A stretch of DNA of 64,000 nucleotides from Merdiplasma sp905207905 (GTDB lineage Bacteria; Bacillota; Clostridia; Lachnospirales; Lachnospiraceae): contig CABRXX010000011.1 of NCBI GenBank assembly GCA_902475025.1, positions 1-64,000 of the forward strand, given 5' to 3'. The translations under genes and the position numbers were made by a program. The notes under the pieces were generated by a model. It did not search any database and was not told the DNA's origin. It saw only the letters and a list, made by a program, of their open reading frames with translations. Below, piece by piece: positions 25,540 through 33,036 of the stretch (positions are counted from its first letter, which is position 1; each line of letters opens with the position of its first letter).

Positions 25540-26706
25540 CTATGACAGCTTGGCTCCATGGACAAAGACCATCTCTGCCTGAATATCCTGATTCAACAGC
25601 ACCACATTAGCATATTTGCCCGGTGTCAGGCTCCCGTACCGATCGTAGATTCCCACCGCCTTGGCCGGATTCACTGCCGCACATTTGATGGCGCTGGAAA
25701 GAGGAATGCCCATTTGCTGCACCGCTGTACGCACGCATCCCATAAGATTGGTTACAGACCCGGCCAGCGTACCGCTCTCCAAAACTGCCCGGTTTCCCTT
25801 TACGATCACCTTCTGGCCCCCCAGCTCATAGGAGCCGTCCTCCAGTCCTGCTGCCTCCATGCTGTCGCTGATCATCAGGATCCTGTCATCCCCAAAGATT
25901 TTAAAAGTAGTGCGCACCACCGCAGGGTGGATATGTACGCCGTCGCATATCAGCTCCACCCTGCAGTGGGGGAAATCTGCTGCTGCCGCAATCGGCCCTG
26001 GATTTCGATGATTGTAGGGCGGCATTGCATTGTACAGATGGGTCAGTTCACAGGCACCTGCCTCCATGGCCTTCACAGCCGTATCATAGTCGGTGGTGGT
26101 ATGCCCCAGGGAAATATTAATCTGCCCTGCCATCTCCCGAATAAAATCCAAAGTTCCTTCCGTCTCCGGAGCTACCACCACGGTCTTAAATTTATTTCCC
26201 GATGCTTCCTGGAGACGTTCCACCAAAGCTTTACTGGCCTTCTGAATATATGCTCCATTCTGGGCGCCTTTTTTTGCATGGCAGATAAAAGGCCCTTCCA
26301 TGTACAGACCTGCCAGGACAGCCCCCTGAGGCTGCCGCCCTTCCCCCTCATACTCGGCAGAATACGCTGCTGCCGCATGGGCTACCTTCATCAGCACCTC
26401 CTCCGGCATAGTCATGGTAGCCGGAGTAATTGTAGTCACTCCCTGTCTTCCCTCATAGGCTGCAATATTCCGGAATGCTTCCACTGTGCCGTCGCAGCAG
26501 TCATATCCCATGCAGCCGTGAAAATGCACGTCTGTCAATCCCGGTACCACATACCGGCCGGAGGCGTCTACCAGCTCCTCCGGTCCCTCCAGCACGGAAT
26601 ACGCCTCCTCCGTCACCAGCTTTTCTCCTGCAACGTACAGCGTTTTTGGTTCAAAACAATACTTGTCCGTAAATACCAGTCCATGTTCAATCTTATACTT
26701 TTTCAT
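25540..26706 (-). CDS. nagA: N-acetylglucosamine-6-phosphate deacetylase
   Basis: This amidohydrolase converts GlcNAc-6-phosphate to glucosamine-6-phosphate and acetate. The 388-residue product shows the family metal and substrate residues in order: DVHFHGCMGYD, the metal-binding Glu in YMEGPFI, His in SLGHTTTDYD, His in LTHLYNAM, CDGVHIHP and the catalytic Asp in ISDSMEAAG. AGGTGG precedes the ATG. It sits 419 bp downstream of nagB, whose product takes the next step, and upstream of ptsI, so amino sugars probably enter as phosphates. Confidence 0.95.
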   Translation of the reverse strand: MKKYKIEHGLVFTDKYCFEPKTLYVAGEKLVTEEAYSVLEGPEELVDASGRYVVPGLTDVHFHGCMGYDCCDGTVEAFRNIAAYEGRQGVTTITPATMTMPEEVLMKVAHAAAAYSAEYEGEGRQPQGAVLAGLYMEGPFICHAKKGAQNGAYIQKASKALVERLQEASGNKFKTVVVAPETEGTLDFIREMAGQINISLGHTTTDYDTAVKAMEAGACELTHLYNAMPPYNHRNPGPIAAAADFPHCRVELICDGVHIHPAVVRTTFKIFGDDRILMISDSMEAAGLEDGSYELGGQKVIVKGNRAVLESGTLAGSVTNLMGCVRTAVQQMGIPLSSAIKCAAVNPAKAVGIYDRYGSLTPGKYANVVLLNQDIQAEMVFVHGAKLS

Positions 26707-27125
26707 ATTCCACCTGCTTTCATAATTTTACTGCAGCGGAATGGTTTGTCCCGCATTTTTCCGATCCGCCGCTGTGCCAGCCTGGGAAGCATAATTCCCG
26801 TCCTATAGGATTATCTCCGCAAATCTGCCCATTCACCAGCCCTTGGAACGCAATTCCCGCCCATAGCTGTCCTTCTTGGTTTTCTACTGTAAAGCTAGCA
26901 TCAGTGTACAGGGGACAATACGCCTCTTGTGCACTGATGCTATCGAACGGAAAAAAATGTCTTTCCCACAGCAAAAGAAAAGCCCGGGAATGAAACTGCC
27001 CCGCAACAGAAACGGTACTCTGTCCCAGGATAGTTCCCCTCCGCAGGCTCCTATCTCAAACTAAGTGAACTACCCATTGTCCCAAGCCAATAGGACTGCA
27101 GCCACTATATTTTTTTATGAACTTC
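26707..27125. other. 419-bp nagB-nagA spacer with a hairpin and an open but start-less frame
   Basis: This gap is long for a co-transcribed pair. It contains an 11-bp inverted repeat (TAGCATCAGTG/CACTGATGCTA, near 26890-26945). A minus-strand frame of about 110 codons ends just before nagA but has no good start, ribosome site or recognisable family. I call it non-coding or a gene remnant. Confidence 0.4.
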
Positions 27126-27854
27126 TCAGATTTTGGACAAAGCTGCCTCATCTGCCACCAAAGTTACATCCGGGTGAAGCTGAAGAATGGATGCCGGAAC
27201 CTGAGGGGTCACCGGACCGAAGAAAGCTTTCTTCACTGCCTCTGCCTTGTCTGCTCCGGAGACAACCACCAGAATTTTCTTGGCGCTCATAATCGTCCCA
27301 ATTCCCATAGTGTACGCCTGTCTGGGCACATCCTCTGCTGAAGCAAAGAATCTCTTATTGGCTTCAATGGTGCTCTCTGCCAGGTTGACACAGTGGGTTT
27401 CTTTCTCAAACACATCTGCCGGCTCATTGAAGCCAATGTGTCCGTTATGTCCCATACCAAGAAGCTGCAGATCTGCTCCGCCTACGGAAGCCACAATCTT
27501 CTCGTATGCCTTACAGGCCTTATCCGCATCCGGCTCGGTTCCGTCCGGCACATAGGTACGGCTCTTATCAATGTTCACATGATCAAACAGGTTGTCATTC
27601 ATAAAATACCGATAGCTCTGGTCATTCTCTGCCGGAAGGCCCTTGTACTCGTCCAGATTAACAGTGGTCACTTCGGAGAAGTCCAGATCTCCGCTCTCAT
27701 ACCACTCCACCAGCTTTTTGTACGCGCCAATGGGTGTAGAGCCGGTAGCCAGACCCAGAACACTGTCCGGTTTGGCAACTACCTGCGCAGCAATGATCGC
27801 AGCTGCTTTTCTGCTCATAGCCTCATAATCTTTTGTCTTATAAATCTTTACCAT
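27126..27854 (-). CDS. nagB: Glucosamine-6-phosphate deaminase
   Basis: This enzyme isomerises and deaminates glucosamine-6-phosphate to fructose-6-phosphate and ammonia, feeding amino sugars into glycolysis. At 242 residues it matches the short Gram-positive form, which lacks the allosteric tail of the E. coli enzyme. Visible are the phosphate loop LGLATGSTPIGAY, the catalytic Asp in NLDEYKGL and the active-site motif LGMGHNGHIGFNEP. AAGGGGG precedes the ATG. It is divergent from the tetR gene, has its own promoter and is the first gene of nagB-nagA-ptsI. Confidence 0.96.
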   Translation of the reverse strand: MVKIYKTKDYEAMSRKAAAIIAAQVVAKPDSVLGLATGSTPIGAYKKLVEWYESGDLDFSEVTTVNLDEYKGLPAENDQSYRYFMNDNLFDHVNIDKSRTYVPDGTEPDADKACKAYEKIVASVGGADLQLLGMGHNGHIGFNEPADVFEKETHCVNLAESTIEANKRFFASAEDVPRQAYTMGIGTIMSAKKILVVVSGADKAEAVKKAFFGPVTPQVPASILQLHPDVTLVADEAALSKI

Positions 27855-27943
27855 TCTTTTTCCCCCTTGCCTTTGGATCGCTTCCCATGGAGCCGTTTCC
27901 TCCCGGATTTTTCTTCGACCGCAGCCCCATATCTTTCCTGAAC

Positions 27944-27972
27944 ATCATACCATGTTTCCCTGGTTTGCGCAA
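27944..27972 (-). promoter_or_regulatory. Probable promoter of nagB
   Basis: TTGCGC and an extended -10 (TGGTATGAT) are separated by 17 bp on the minus strand. Confidence 0.6.
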
Positions 27973-28069
27973 TGATGGTTTTCCAGTGAATACCACCGTT
28001 CACCACTCTAATGTTTCCAGAAGCAAAACCTCCCTATAGGGAAAGACAAGCGATCTTCGATGCTGGCCC

Positions 28070-28098
28070 TTGACAAAATGCCCTGTCTTCCATATAAT
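28070..28098 (+). promoter_or_regulatory. Consensus promoter of the tetR gene
   Basis: TTGACA and TATAAT are perfect with 17 bp between them. The -10 overlaps the first base of the palindromic operator. Confidence 0.85.
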
Positions 28099-28110
28099 GA
28101 ACATTGTTCA
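28098..28110. promoter_or_regulatory. TetR operator, copy 1
   Basis: TGAACATTGTTCA is a perfect 13-bp palindrome directly after the -10 box of tetR. A near-identical palindrome (central base changed) lies before the next gene at 28732-28744, which marks both as sites of the same regulator. Confidence 0.8.
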
Positions 28111-28125
28111 AATTGAGGTGATTGC

Positions 28126-28683
28126 ATGAATACAGTTGTGACATCAAAAGAAGAAATTTTGAGTATCAGTCGTCAATTGATGCAGCAGAAGGGTTGGGCC
28201 TCTGTCAACATCCGATCTGTTGCAGCTGCCTGCGGAGTATCCATTGGATCTATTTATAATTATTTTGATTCCAAATCTGCCCTGATAAAGGCCATTGTCG
28301 AAAGCGTCTGGTGCGAAATTTTCCATCGTCCGGAGGAGGAAACCGCGTTTCAGGATACACTGTCCTGCATTATCTGGATGTATAAACGGATGGAATATGG
28401 AAGTAAACAGTATCCCGGGTTTTTTACCCTGCACTCTTTGGGATTTATCCCGAAAGATAAACCAGAGGGAAAACAACAAATGCAGCAGGCCTGGCAGCAT
28501 ATTTTAGACGAACTAAGTTCTGTTTTGAAAAAAGACAGGAATATTCGGGCTCATGCCTTTACGGAACAATTCACAGCGGAGAAATTTGCAAACGTTTTGT
28601 TTTCCCTGATGTTATCCGCTTTTCTGCGTCAGGAATATGATCCGGAAGCGGTATTGGAAATCGTGCGCAGAACCATTTATTAA
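28126..28683 (+). CDS. TetR/AcrR-family repressor
   Basis: This 185-residue regulator has a standard N-terminal TetR helix-turn-helix (about residues 8-55, VNIRSVAAACGVSIGSIYNYF) and a divergent C-terminal ligand domain. GAGGTGA precedes the ATG. Matching palindromes lie in its own promoter and before the three membrane-protein genes that follow, so it should repress itself and them. The effector is unknown. Confidence 0.93.
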   Translation: MNTVVTSKEEILSISRQLMQQKGWASVNIRSVAAACGVSIGSIYNYFDSKSALIKAIVESVWCEIFHRPEEETAFQDTLSCIIWMYKRMEYGSKQYPGFFTLHSLGFIPKDKPEGKQQMQQAWQHILDELSSVLKKDRNIRAHAFTEQFTAEKFANVLFSLMLSAFLRQEYDPEAVLEIVRRTIY

Positions 28684-28720
28684 AATTTCCACTTAATTTT
28701 AATTATAGTGGAGATTTTTT
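28684..28720 (+). terminator. Weak terminator or hairpin after tetR
   Basis: TCCACT pairs with AGTGGA around an AT-rich loop and is followed, two bases later, by TTTTTT. It could separate tetR from the membrane-protein genes, which then need their own promoter at operator copy 2. Confidence 0.5.
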
Positions 28721-28731
28721 ATCACCGAAAC

Positions 28732-28744
28732 TGAACAATGTTCA
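28732..28744. promoter_or_regulatory. TetR operator, copy 2
   Basis: TGAACAATGTTCA is a perfect palindrome directly upstream of the AAAGGAGG ribosome site of the first membrane-protein gene. I see no strong -10 box next to it. Confidence 0.8.
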
Positions 28745-28760
28745 CAAAAGGAGGTACCTC

Positions 28761-29198
28761 ATGAAAGTTAAACGGAATACATTGCTGCTCCTTGCCTGCT
28801 TCGTCTGGAGCATAGCGGGTTTCAATGTCCTTCGCATTGGCTTGATGGCTTATCCTGCGCATCGAACCATATTGAATTTCCTGCTATCCATATTAGTTTT
28901 TAGCGTTTTTCAATATTTTATCTTTGGAAAATTGGTAAAAAAGCATACCATCCGGATTCTGTCCTATCAGAAAACAAAGCATTTTTTTCTTAAGTTTTTT
29001 GATAGAAAAGCATTTATAATTATGGCAGTGATGATGATTGGCGGTATTGGCCTTCGGATAAGCGGGCTGGCACCAGAACGGTTTATTGCAGTCTTCTATA
29101 CTGGCCTGGGAGCTTCGCTTTTGTTAGCAGGATTATTGTTTGGCTGTAACTATGGCAAAACGGTTTTAACCGCTGCCACAGCAGAAAATAAATCATAA
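28761..29198 (+). CDS. Four-helix membrane protein of the TetR-controlled cassette
   Basis: I do not recognise a family. The 145-residue protein has about four membrane segments: residues 7-28, 36-56, 85-105 and 115-135. The middle is a basic cytosolic loop (KKHTIRILSYQKTKHFFLKFFDRK). AAAGGAGG lies eight bases before the ATG. Its DNA is more AT-rich than the neighbouring metabolic genes. It is first of three short membrane-protein genes 17 and 3 bp apart. Confidence 0.75.
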   Translation: MKVKRNTLLLLACFVWSIAGFNVLRIGLMAYPAHRTILNFLLSILVFSVFQYFIFGKLVKKHTIRILSYQKTKHFFLKFFDRKAFIIMAVMMIGGIGLRISGLAPERFIAVFYTGLGASLLLAGLLFGCNYGKTVLTAATAENKS

Positions 29199-29215
29199 AC
29201 AAAGGAGAATCATTT

Positions 29216-29884
29216 ATGCAAGCAATCGTAGAAACTCTGTTTGATGCGGTCTATTTGATTTCCGTTATTTCCATTGGAATCCTGATGATCCGCGGAAGCA
29301 AGGGAAATCCTCAGTTCCGCCTGTTCGGTTGGATGGCCATCCTATTAGGCGCAGGAGATTCTTTTCATCTTGTTCCTCGCGCAATCGCTCTTTGTACCAC
29401 TGGTTTGGAAAACTATACCGTCCCCTTAGGTCTTGGAAAGTGGATTACCTCTGTAACCATGACGGTTTTCTATCTGTTGCTCTACTATGTTTGGCGCCAG
29501 CGGTATCAGATCCAGGGCCAGCATCACTTAACCGCCGCCGTGTATATTCTGGCCGGTGTAAGGATTGTTCTGTGCATGATGCCGCAAAACCAGTGGTTAA
29601 GTGCAGAATCGCCGCTTTCTTGGGGAATCTATCGCAACATCCCCTTTGCTTTGTTGGGACTTTTGATCATTGTTTTATTTTATCGCAGTGCAAAAGAACA
29701 AAAAGACAAAGCCTTTCGCTGGATGTGGCTGACCATTGTGCTAAGCTTTGGTTTTTACATTCCAGTGGTACTTTGGGCAGATGCAGTTCCTATGATCGGG
29801 ATGCTGATGATCCCCAAAACCTGCGCCTATGTTTGGACGGTATTAATCGGATATTCTGCAATGAAAAAGGAGTGTCAATCATAA
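29216..29884 (+). CDS. Seven-helix membrane protein of the TetR-controlled cassette
   Basis: I do not recognise a named family. The 222-residue protein has about seven predicted membrane helices and little outside them. The motif GDSFHLVPRA near residues 48-57 combines charged and His residues within a membrane segment and looks functional. AAAGGAG precedes the ATG. Helix number and size recall small integral sensor or carrier families, but there is no identifiable signature. Confidence 0.72.
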   Translation: MQAIVETLFDAVYLISVISIGILMIRGSKGNPQFRLFGWMAILLGAGDSFHLVPRAIALCTTGLENYTVPLGLGKWITSVTMTVFYLLLYYVWRQRYQIQGQHHLTAAVYILAGVRIVLCMMPQNQWLSAESPLSWGIYRNIPFALLGLLIIVLFYRSAKEQKDKAFRWMWLTIVLSFGFYIPVVLWADAVPMIGMLMIPKTCAYVWTVLIGYSAMKKECQS

Positions 29885-29887
29885 AAA

Positions 29888-30313
29888 ATGAAGACAAAAC
29901 ATTATATAAATACAGCTTTGTTCTATGCGATCCTCGCAATGGCCGGGGGCGTATTCTATCGAGAATTTACTAAATTCAATCATTTTTCAGGCAAAACAAC
30001 CCTCGGAGTGATACATACTCATTACTTTCTATTGGGCATGGTATTTTTCCTGCTGCTTCTTCTGTTGGAAAAAAATTTTGCTTTTACAGAAGTGAAAACC
30101 AGACGAGCACTGATCTTATATCATATTGGTTTGAATTTAACTGGTGTTATGTTTTTCATTCGCGGGATCCTTCAGGTTTTGGATACCCCACTTTCTTCCG
30201 CTGTCAATTCAGCCATTTCCGGTGTCGCCGGAATTGGCCACATTCTGCTGGGGATCAGCCTGATCAGTATCCTTCTGACCGTGCGGCGCAGCGTTGCAAA
30301 AGCAGGGCATTAA
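29888..30313 (+). CDS. DUF2871-family membrane protein
   Basis: This 141-residue protein matches the DUF2871 family: the N-terminal NTALFYAILAMAGGVFYREF and the central GVIHTHYFLLGMVFFLL are characteristic. It has four helices with several intramembrane His (HTHY, LYHIGL, GIGHILLG). That arrangement recalls metal- or heme-binding helical proteins, although no function is known. It starts three bases after the previous stop, probably by translational coupling since the nearest GGAG is 15 bases away. Confidence 0.85.
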   Translation: MKTKHYINTALFYAILAMAGGVFYREFTKFNHFSGKTTLGVIHTHYFLLGMVFFLLLLLLEKNFAFTEVKTRRALILYHIGLNLTGVMFFIRGILQVLDTPLSSAVNSAISGVAGIGHILLGISLISILLTVRRSVAKAGH

Positions 30314-30782
30314 GAAATGAAATGAAAACCAACGCAGCTGCAAAATGGCAACAGTTCTGCCATAAGCAAGAATTTTAGCTGCGATAGCAAAAAGAACTTC
30401 ATAGTTTAGGGCGCTGGTCTGTCTGCTTCCTTCTGCAGATAAACCAGCGCCCCTGCGCTGTACTAACCATATGACGGAAACCGTCTTGGCGTTCCCAATC
30501 TCCATCACATATTACGTCTCTGGCACGTATGGTTATGTATAAACAGTACTTCCTGTTATTTTTGTTGGTAAATAAAACTCCCCTGTCCAACTGAGAACAG
30601 TGTACCAAAAAGATGTGTCGTAAATATGGAATGATTCTTAAAACTTTTGGTAAATTCTTATCTTTTTATGATGTCAAAACGAATACAACTCCCTGGTACA
30701 GATTATAGCACAAAAATAAAAAAGAAGACGTTGCCAAATACTCCTGTCTGCCGCAATGCGATCCTGCAAAGCAGTAAAACCG
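30314..30782. other. 469-bp convergent gap with two long hairpins and a family B repeat
   Basis: The gap lies between the DUF2871 gene and the converging YoaK-type gene. It holds a long hairpin at 30333-30383 (CGCAGCT/AGCTGCG with inner TGGCA/TGCCA). A second at 30409-30452 has a perfect 10-bp stem, GGGCGCTGGT/ACCAGCGCCC, with inner TCTGC/GCAGA. The YoaK terminator with family B copy 3 is at the far end. Neither hairpin has a clear U-run. No gene is supported. Confidence 0.5.
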
Positions 30783-30784
30783 TC
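30717..30784 (-). terminator. Terminator of the YoaK-type gene (contains family B repeat)
   Basis: On the minus strand GACG(G)TT, starting at the stop codon, pairs with AACGTC and is followed by TTCTTTTTTTA. The enclosed segment is family B copy 3. Confidence 0.6.
30727..30780. repeat. Family B structured repeat, copy 3 (short)
   Basis: The core reads TGCCGCAATGCGATCCTGCAAAGCA on the plus strand. It differs from copies 1 and 2 at a few positions, one of which keeps the inner hairpin as a G-U pair (GCAG with TTGC). The flanks are reduced. Confidence 0.6.
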
Positions 30785-31457
30785 ATCCCTCATGGGCCGG
30801 AATAAACATCAGGGTAAATACAGTAAGCAGCAGCAAGCACACCACCAGCACCGATTTTTCTCCATAAGATTCTGTGAGCAGCACACCGATGATAGCCCCC
30901 AGAATAAATACCAGAATGATTCCATAGTAACGCAAACTCTTCTTTCTGGTTTCTCTGTCATGGTTGGCGCTGGCATAAAACAAATGCTCTGTGGCTGTCC
31001 GCAGATTTCCCGTACACATAGTAGTGGCAAAGCTGCCTCCTCCGATAAAAGAACGGAAACTTTCCACCTGCATGGAACACACAAAGGATACTGCCATATT
31101 CACCAGGTCATTATACGCCCCTGAGGGAACAAAGGCGATGATCCACAGCACCAGCAGTTCCAGGGCAATGACAATCTGCCTCCAGTGAAGGTACTGGGTT
31201 CTGCGAAAGTGCAGCTTTACAAACTCTGTGATCAGGATGCCCAGCATAAAGGCGCCGATAGGCAGGGCATACATCCCTGCCTTTCCCAATTCTCCCTTTG
31301 CCAGATTGATGGCCAGAAGCACAATATTCCCGGTCTGAGCATTGGCAAATACTCCGCCCCGGCTGATGTAGGTATAAACATCCAGATATCCTCCCACTGC
31401 TGCCAGGATCAGGCCCACCAGGTAGGATTCCGACGCTTTTCTCTGTAACTGTTTCAT
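30783..31457 (-). CDS. YoaK-family (DUF1275) membrane protein
   Basis: This 224-residue integral membrane protein of the DUF1275/YoaK family has about six helices. The family signature GGYLDVYTYISRGGVFANAQTGNIV is near the N-terminus and GNLRTATEHLF in the second half. The start at 31457 follows GGAG by five bases; the longer reading has no ribosome site. Biochemical function is unknown; a transporter role has been proposed for the family. It lies 150 bp downstream of the fumarase genes. Confidence 0.9.
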   Translation of the reverse strand: MKQLQRKASESYLVGLILAAVGGYLDVYTYISRGGVFANAQTGNIVLLAINLAKGELGKAGMYALPIGAFMLGILITEFVKLHFRRTQYLHWRQIVIALELLVLWIIAFVPSGAYNDLVNMAVSFVCSMQVESFRSFIGGGSFATTMCTGNLRTATEHLFYASANHDRETRKKSLRYYGIILVFILGAIIGVLLTESYGEKSVLVVCLLLLTVFTLMFIPAHEG

Positions 31458-31607
31458 AACTGCTCCAGTCTCAAAAATCCTCTTTTTTCTGCAACCCTTC
31501 AAGCTTCTGCAGGATCTCAAAGGCAGCCGTAGCTCCCCTGTTTCAAGGCCGTCTTTGAGATTGACCCGACGAGTATGCCGCAGTTTCTCCGATTCTAAAC
31601 GGTTGTT

Positions 31608-32165
31608 TTATTTTTTAGAATCCAAGTAAGCTCTGCGTCCGTCTTCATAAAGATTGTTTCCCTCGCTGTCAATGATCACCACCAGAGGCATCTCCTCCAC
31701 ATACAGCTCTCTTAATGCCTCTGCACCCAGATCTTCAAAGGCAATCAGCTCTGCCTTCTTAATGCACTTTGCCAGCAAAGCTCCGGCACCGCCAATAGCT
31801 CCGAAGTAGACCCCGTGATATTTCTTCATGGCCTCCACCACCTCCGGAAGACGGGCTCCCTTTCCGATCATACCCCTTGCGCCAACAGACATCATGGTAG
31901 GCGCATAGGCATCCATCCGGCCGCTGGTGGTAGGGCCTGCGGAGCCGATCACCTGCCCCGGTTTTGCAGGCGTTGGACCCACATAGTAGATCGTAGCATC
32001 CTTAGGATCAAAGGGCAGTTTTTCTCCTCTGGCCAGTGCTTCACACATTCTTTTGTGTCCTGCATCCCTGGATGTATAGATGGTTCCGGTAAGATATACG
32101 GTATCTCCGGCGTGAAGAGTTTTTGCCAGTTCCTCGGTCAAAGGAAGGGTAATATGTTTTTCCAT
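31608..32165 (-). CDS. Class I fumarate hydratase, beta (C-terminal) subunit
   Basis: This is the C-terminal half (185 residues) of the two-subunit Fe-S fumarase/tartrate dehydratase family. It carries the family motifs LTGTIYTSRDAGHKRM, YYVGPTPAKPGQVIGSAGPTTSGRM and GKGA. It forms the swivelling substrate-binding domain over the cluster held by the alpha subunit. It starts one base after the alpha gene and is the last gene of the long redox cluster. It interconverts fumarate and malate; a sister L-tartrate dehydratase specificity cannot be excluded from sequence alone. Confidence 0.92.
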   Translation of the reverse strand: MEKHITLPLTEELAKTLHAGDTVYLTGTIYTSRDAGHKRMCEALARGEKLPFDPKDATIYYVGPTPAKPGQVIGSAGPTTSGRMDAYAPTMMSVGARGMIGKGARLPEVVEAMKKYHGVYFGAIGGAGALLAKCIKKAELIAFEDLGAEALRELYVEEMPLVVIIDSEGNNLYEDGRRAYLDSKK

Positions 32166-32166
32166 C

Positions 32167-33009
32167 TTAGATCACCTCCGATTTATGGCGTGTCACATGA
32201 CAGTTGATATTAATCGCGCAGGGCATTCCTGCTATGTGGGTGGGCAGAGTCTCAATATTCAGTCCAATGGCGGTCGTTTTTCCTCCAAAGCCCTGAGGCC
32301 CGATGCCCAGTTCATTGATCTTTTCCAGCATCTCTTTTTCCAGGTCTGCATAATAGGGATCCGGATTGGAGGAATCAATCGGACGCATCAGCGCCTTCTT
32401 TGCCAGCAGAGCCGCCTTGTCAAAGGTGCCTCCGATACCAACGCCCACTACCATCGGCGGGCAGGGATTGGGGCCGGCTGCCTCTACCGTCTCCAGAATA
32501 AAATCCTTGATTCCCTGAAGGCCTGCGGATGGCTTAAACATACGGATAGCGCTCATATTCTCACTGCCGAATCCTTTGGGGCCCACAGTCACCTTGATCT
32601 GCTCTCCCGGAACGATCTCTGTATAGAGCATGGCTGGAGTATTGTCCCCTGTATTTCCTCTGCGGATGGGATCTTTTACCACGGATTTTCTGAGATATCC
32701 ACGGTCATATCCTCTGCGGACGCCTTCATCCACAGCCTCCGCCAGATTTCCCCCTACAATGTGCACATCCTGACCGATCTCCAAAAAAACGCAGGCCATA
32801 CCAGTATCCTGGCAAATGGGCACACTTTCCTTCTTGGCAATTTCAAAATTGTCAATGATCTTATCCAGAACCCCCTGAGCAATCTCCCAGTCCTCCCGGG
32901 AACGGCAGTTTTTAATCGCGCACTGCACATCCTCCGGAAGATACTGGTTCGCCTCAATACACAATTTTTCTACCACATCTGTAATCTGCTGCGCCTGAAT
33001 CTCTCGCAT
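32167..33009 (-). CDS. Class I fumarate hydratase, alpha (N-terminal, Fe-S) subunit
   Basis: This 280-residue subunit binds the catalytic [4Fe-4S] cluster of a two-subunit fumarase. The three ligands are visible in PICQDTGMA, NPCPPMVVG and NINCHVT. The oxygen-sensitive class I enzyme suits a strict anaerobe. In this cluster the likely direction is malate to fumarate, supplying the fumarate reductase encoded just upstream. It is 27 bp downstream of the antiporter gene. Confidence 0.93.
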   Translation of the reverse strand: MREIQAQQITDVVEKLCIEANQYLPEDVQCAIKNCRSREDWEIAQGVLDKIIDNFEIAKKESVPICQDTGMACVFLEIGQDVHIVGGNLAEAVDEGVRRGYDRGYLRKSVVKDPIRRGNTGDNTPAMLYTEIVPGEQIKVTVGPKGFGSENMSAIRMFKPSAGLQGIKDFILETVEAAGPNPCPPMVVGVGIGGTFDKAALLAKKALMRPIDSSNPDPYYADLEKEMLEKINELGIGPQGFGGKTTAIGLNIETLPTHIAGMPCAININCHVTRHKSEVI

Positions 33010-33036
33010 AATTCTGCACCTCCACTATTTATTTCC

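Noticed and set aside
25558..26808. Plus-strand open frame of 416 codons
   Set aside because: It is antisense to nagA, whose minus-strand product has all catalytic motifs.
26720..26974. Minus-strand 84-codon frame before nagA
   Set aside because: It starts with TTG without a ribosome site and matches no family I know; kept only as part of the unexplained spacer.
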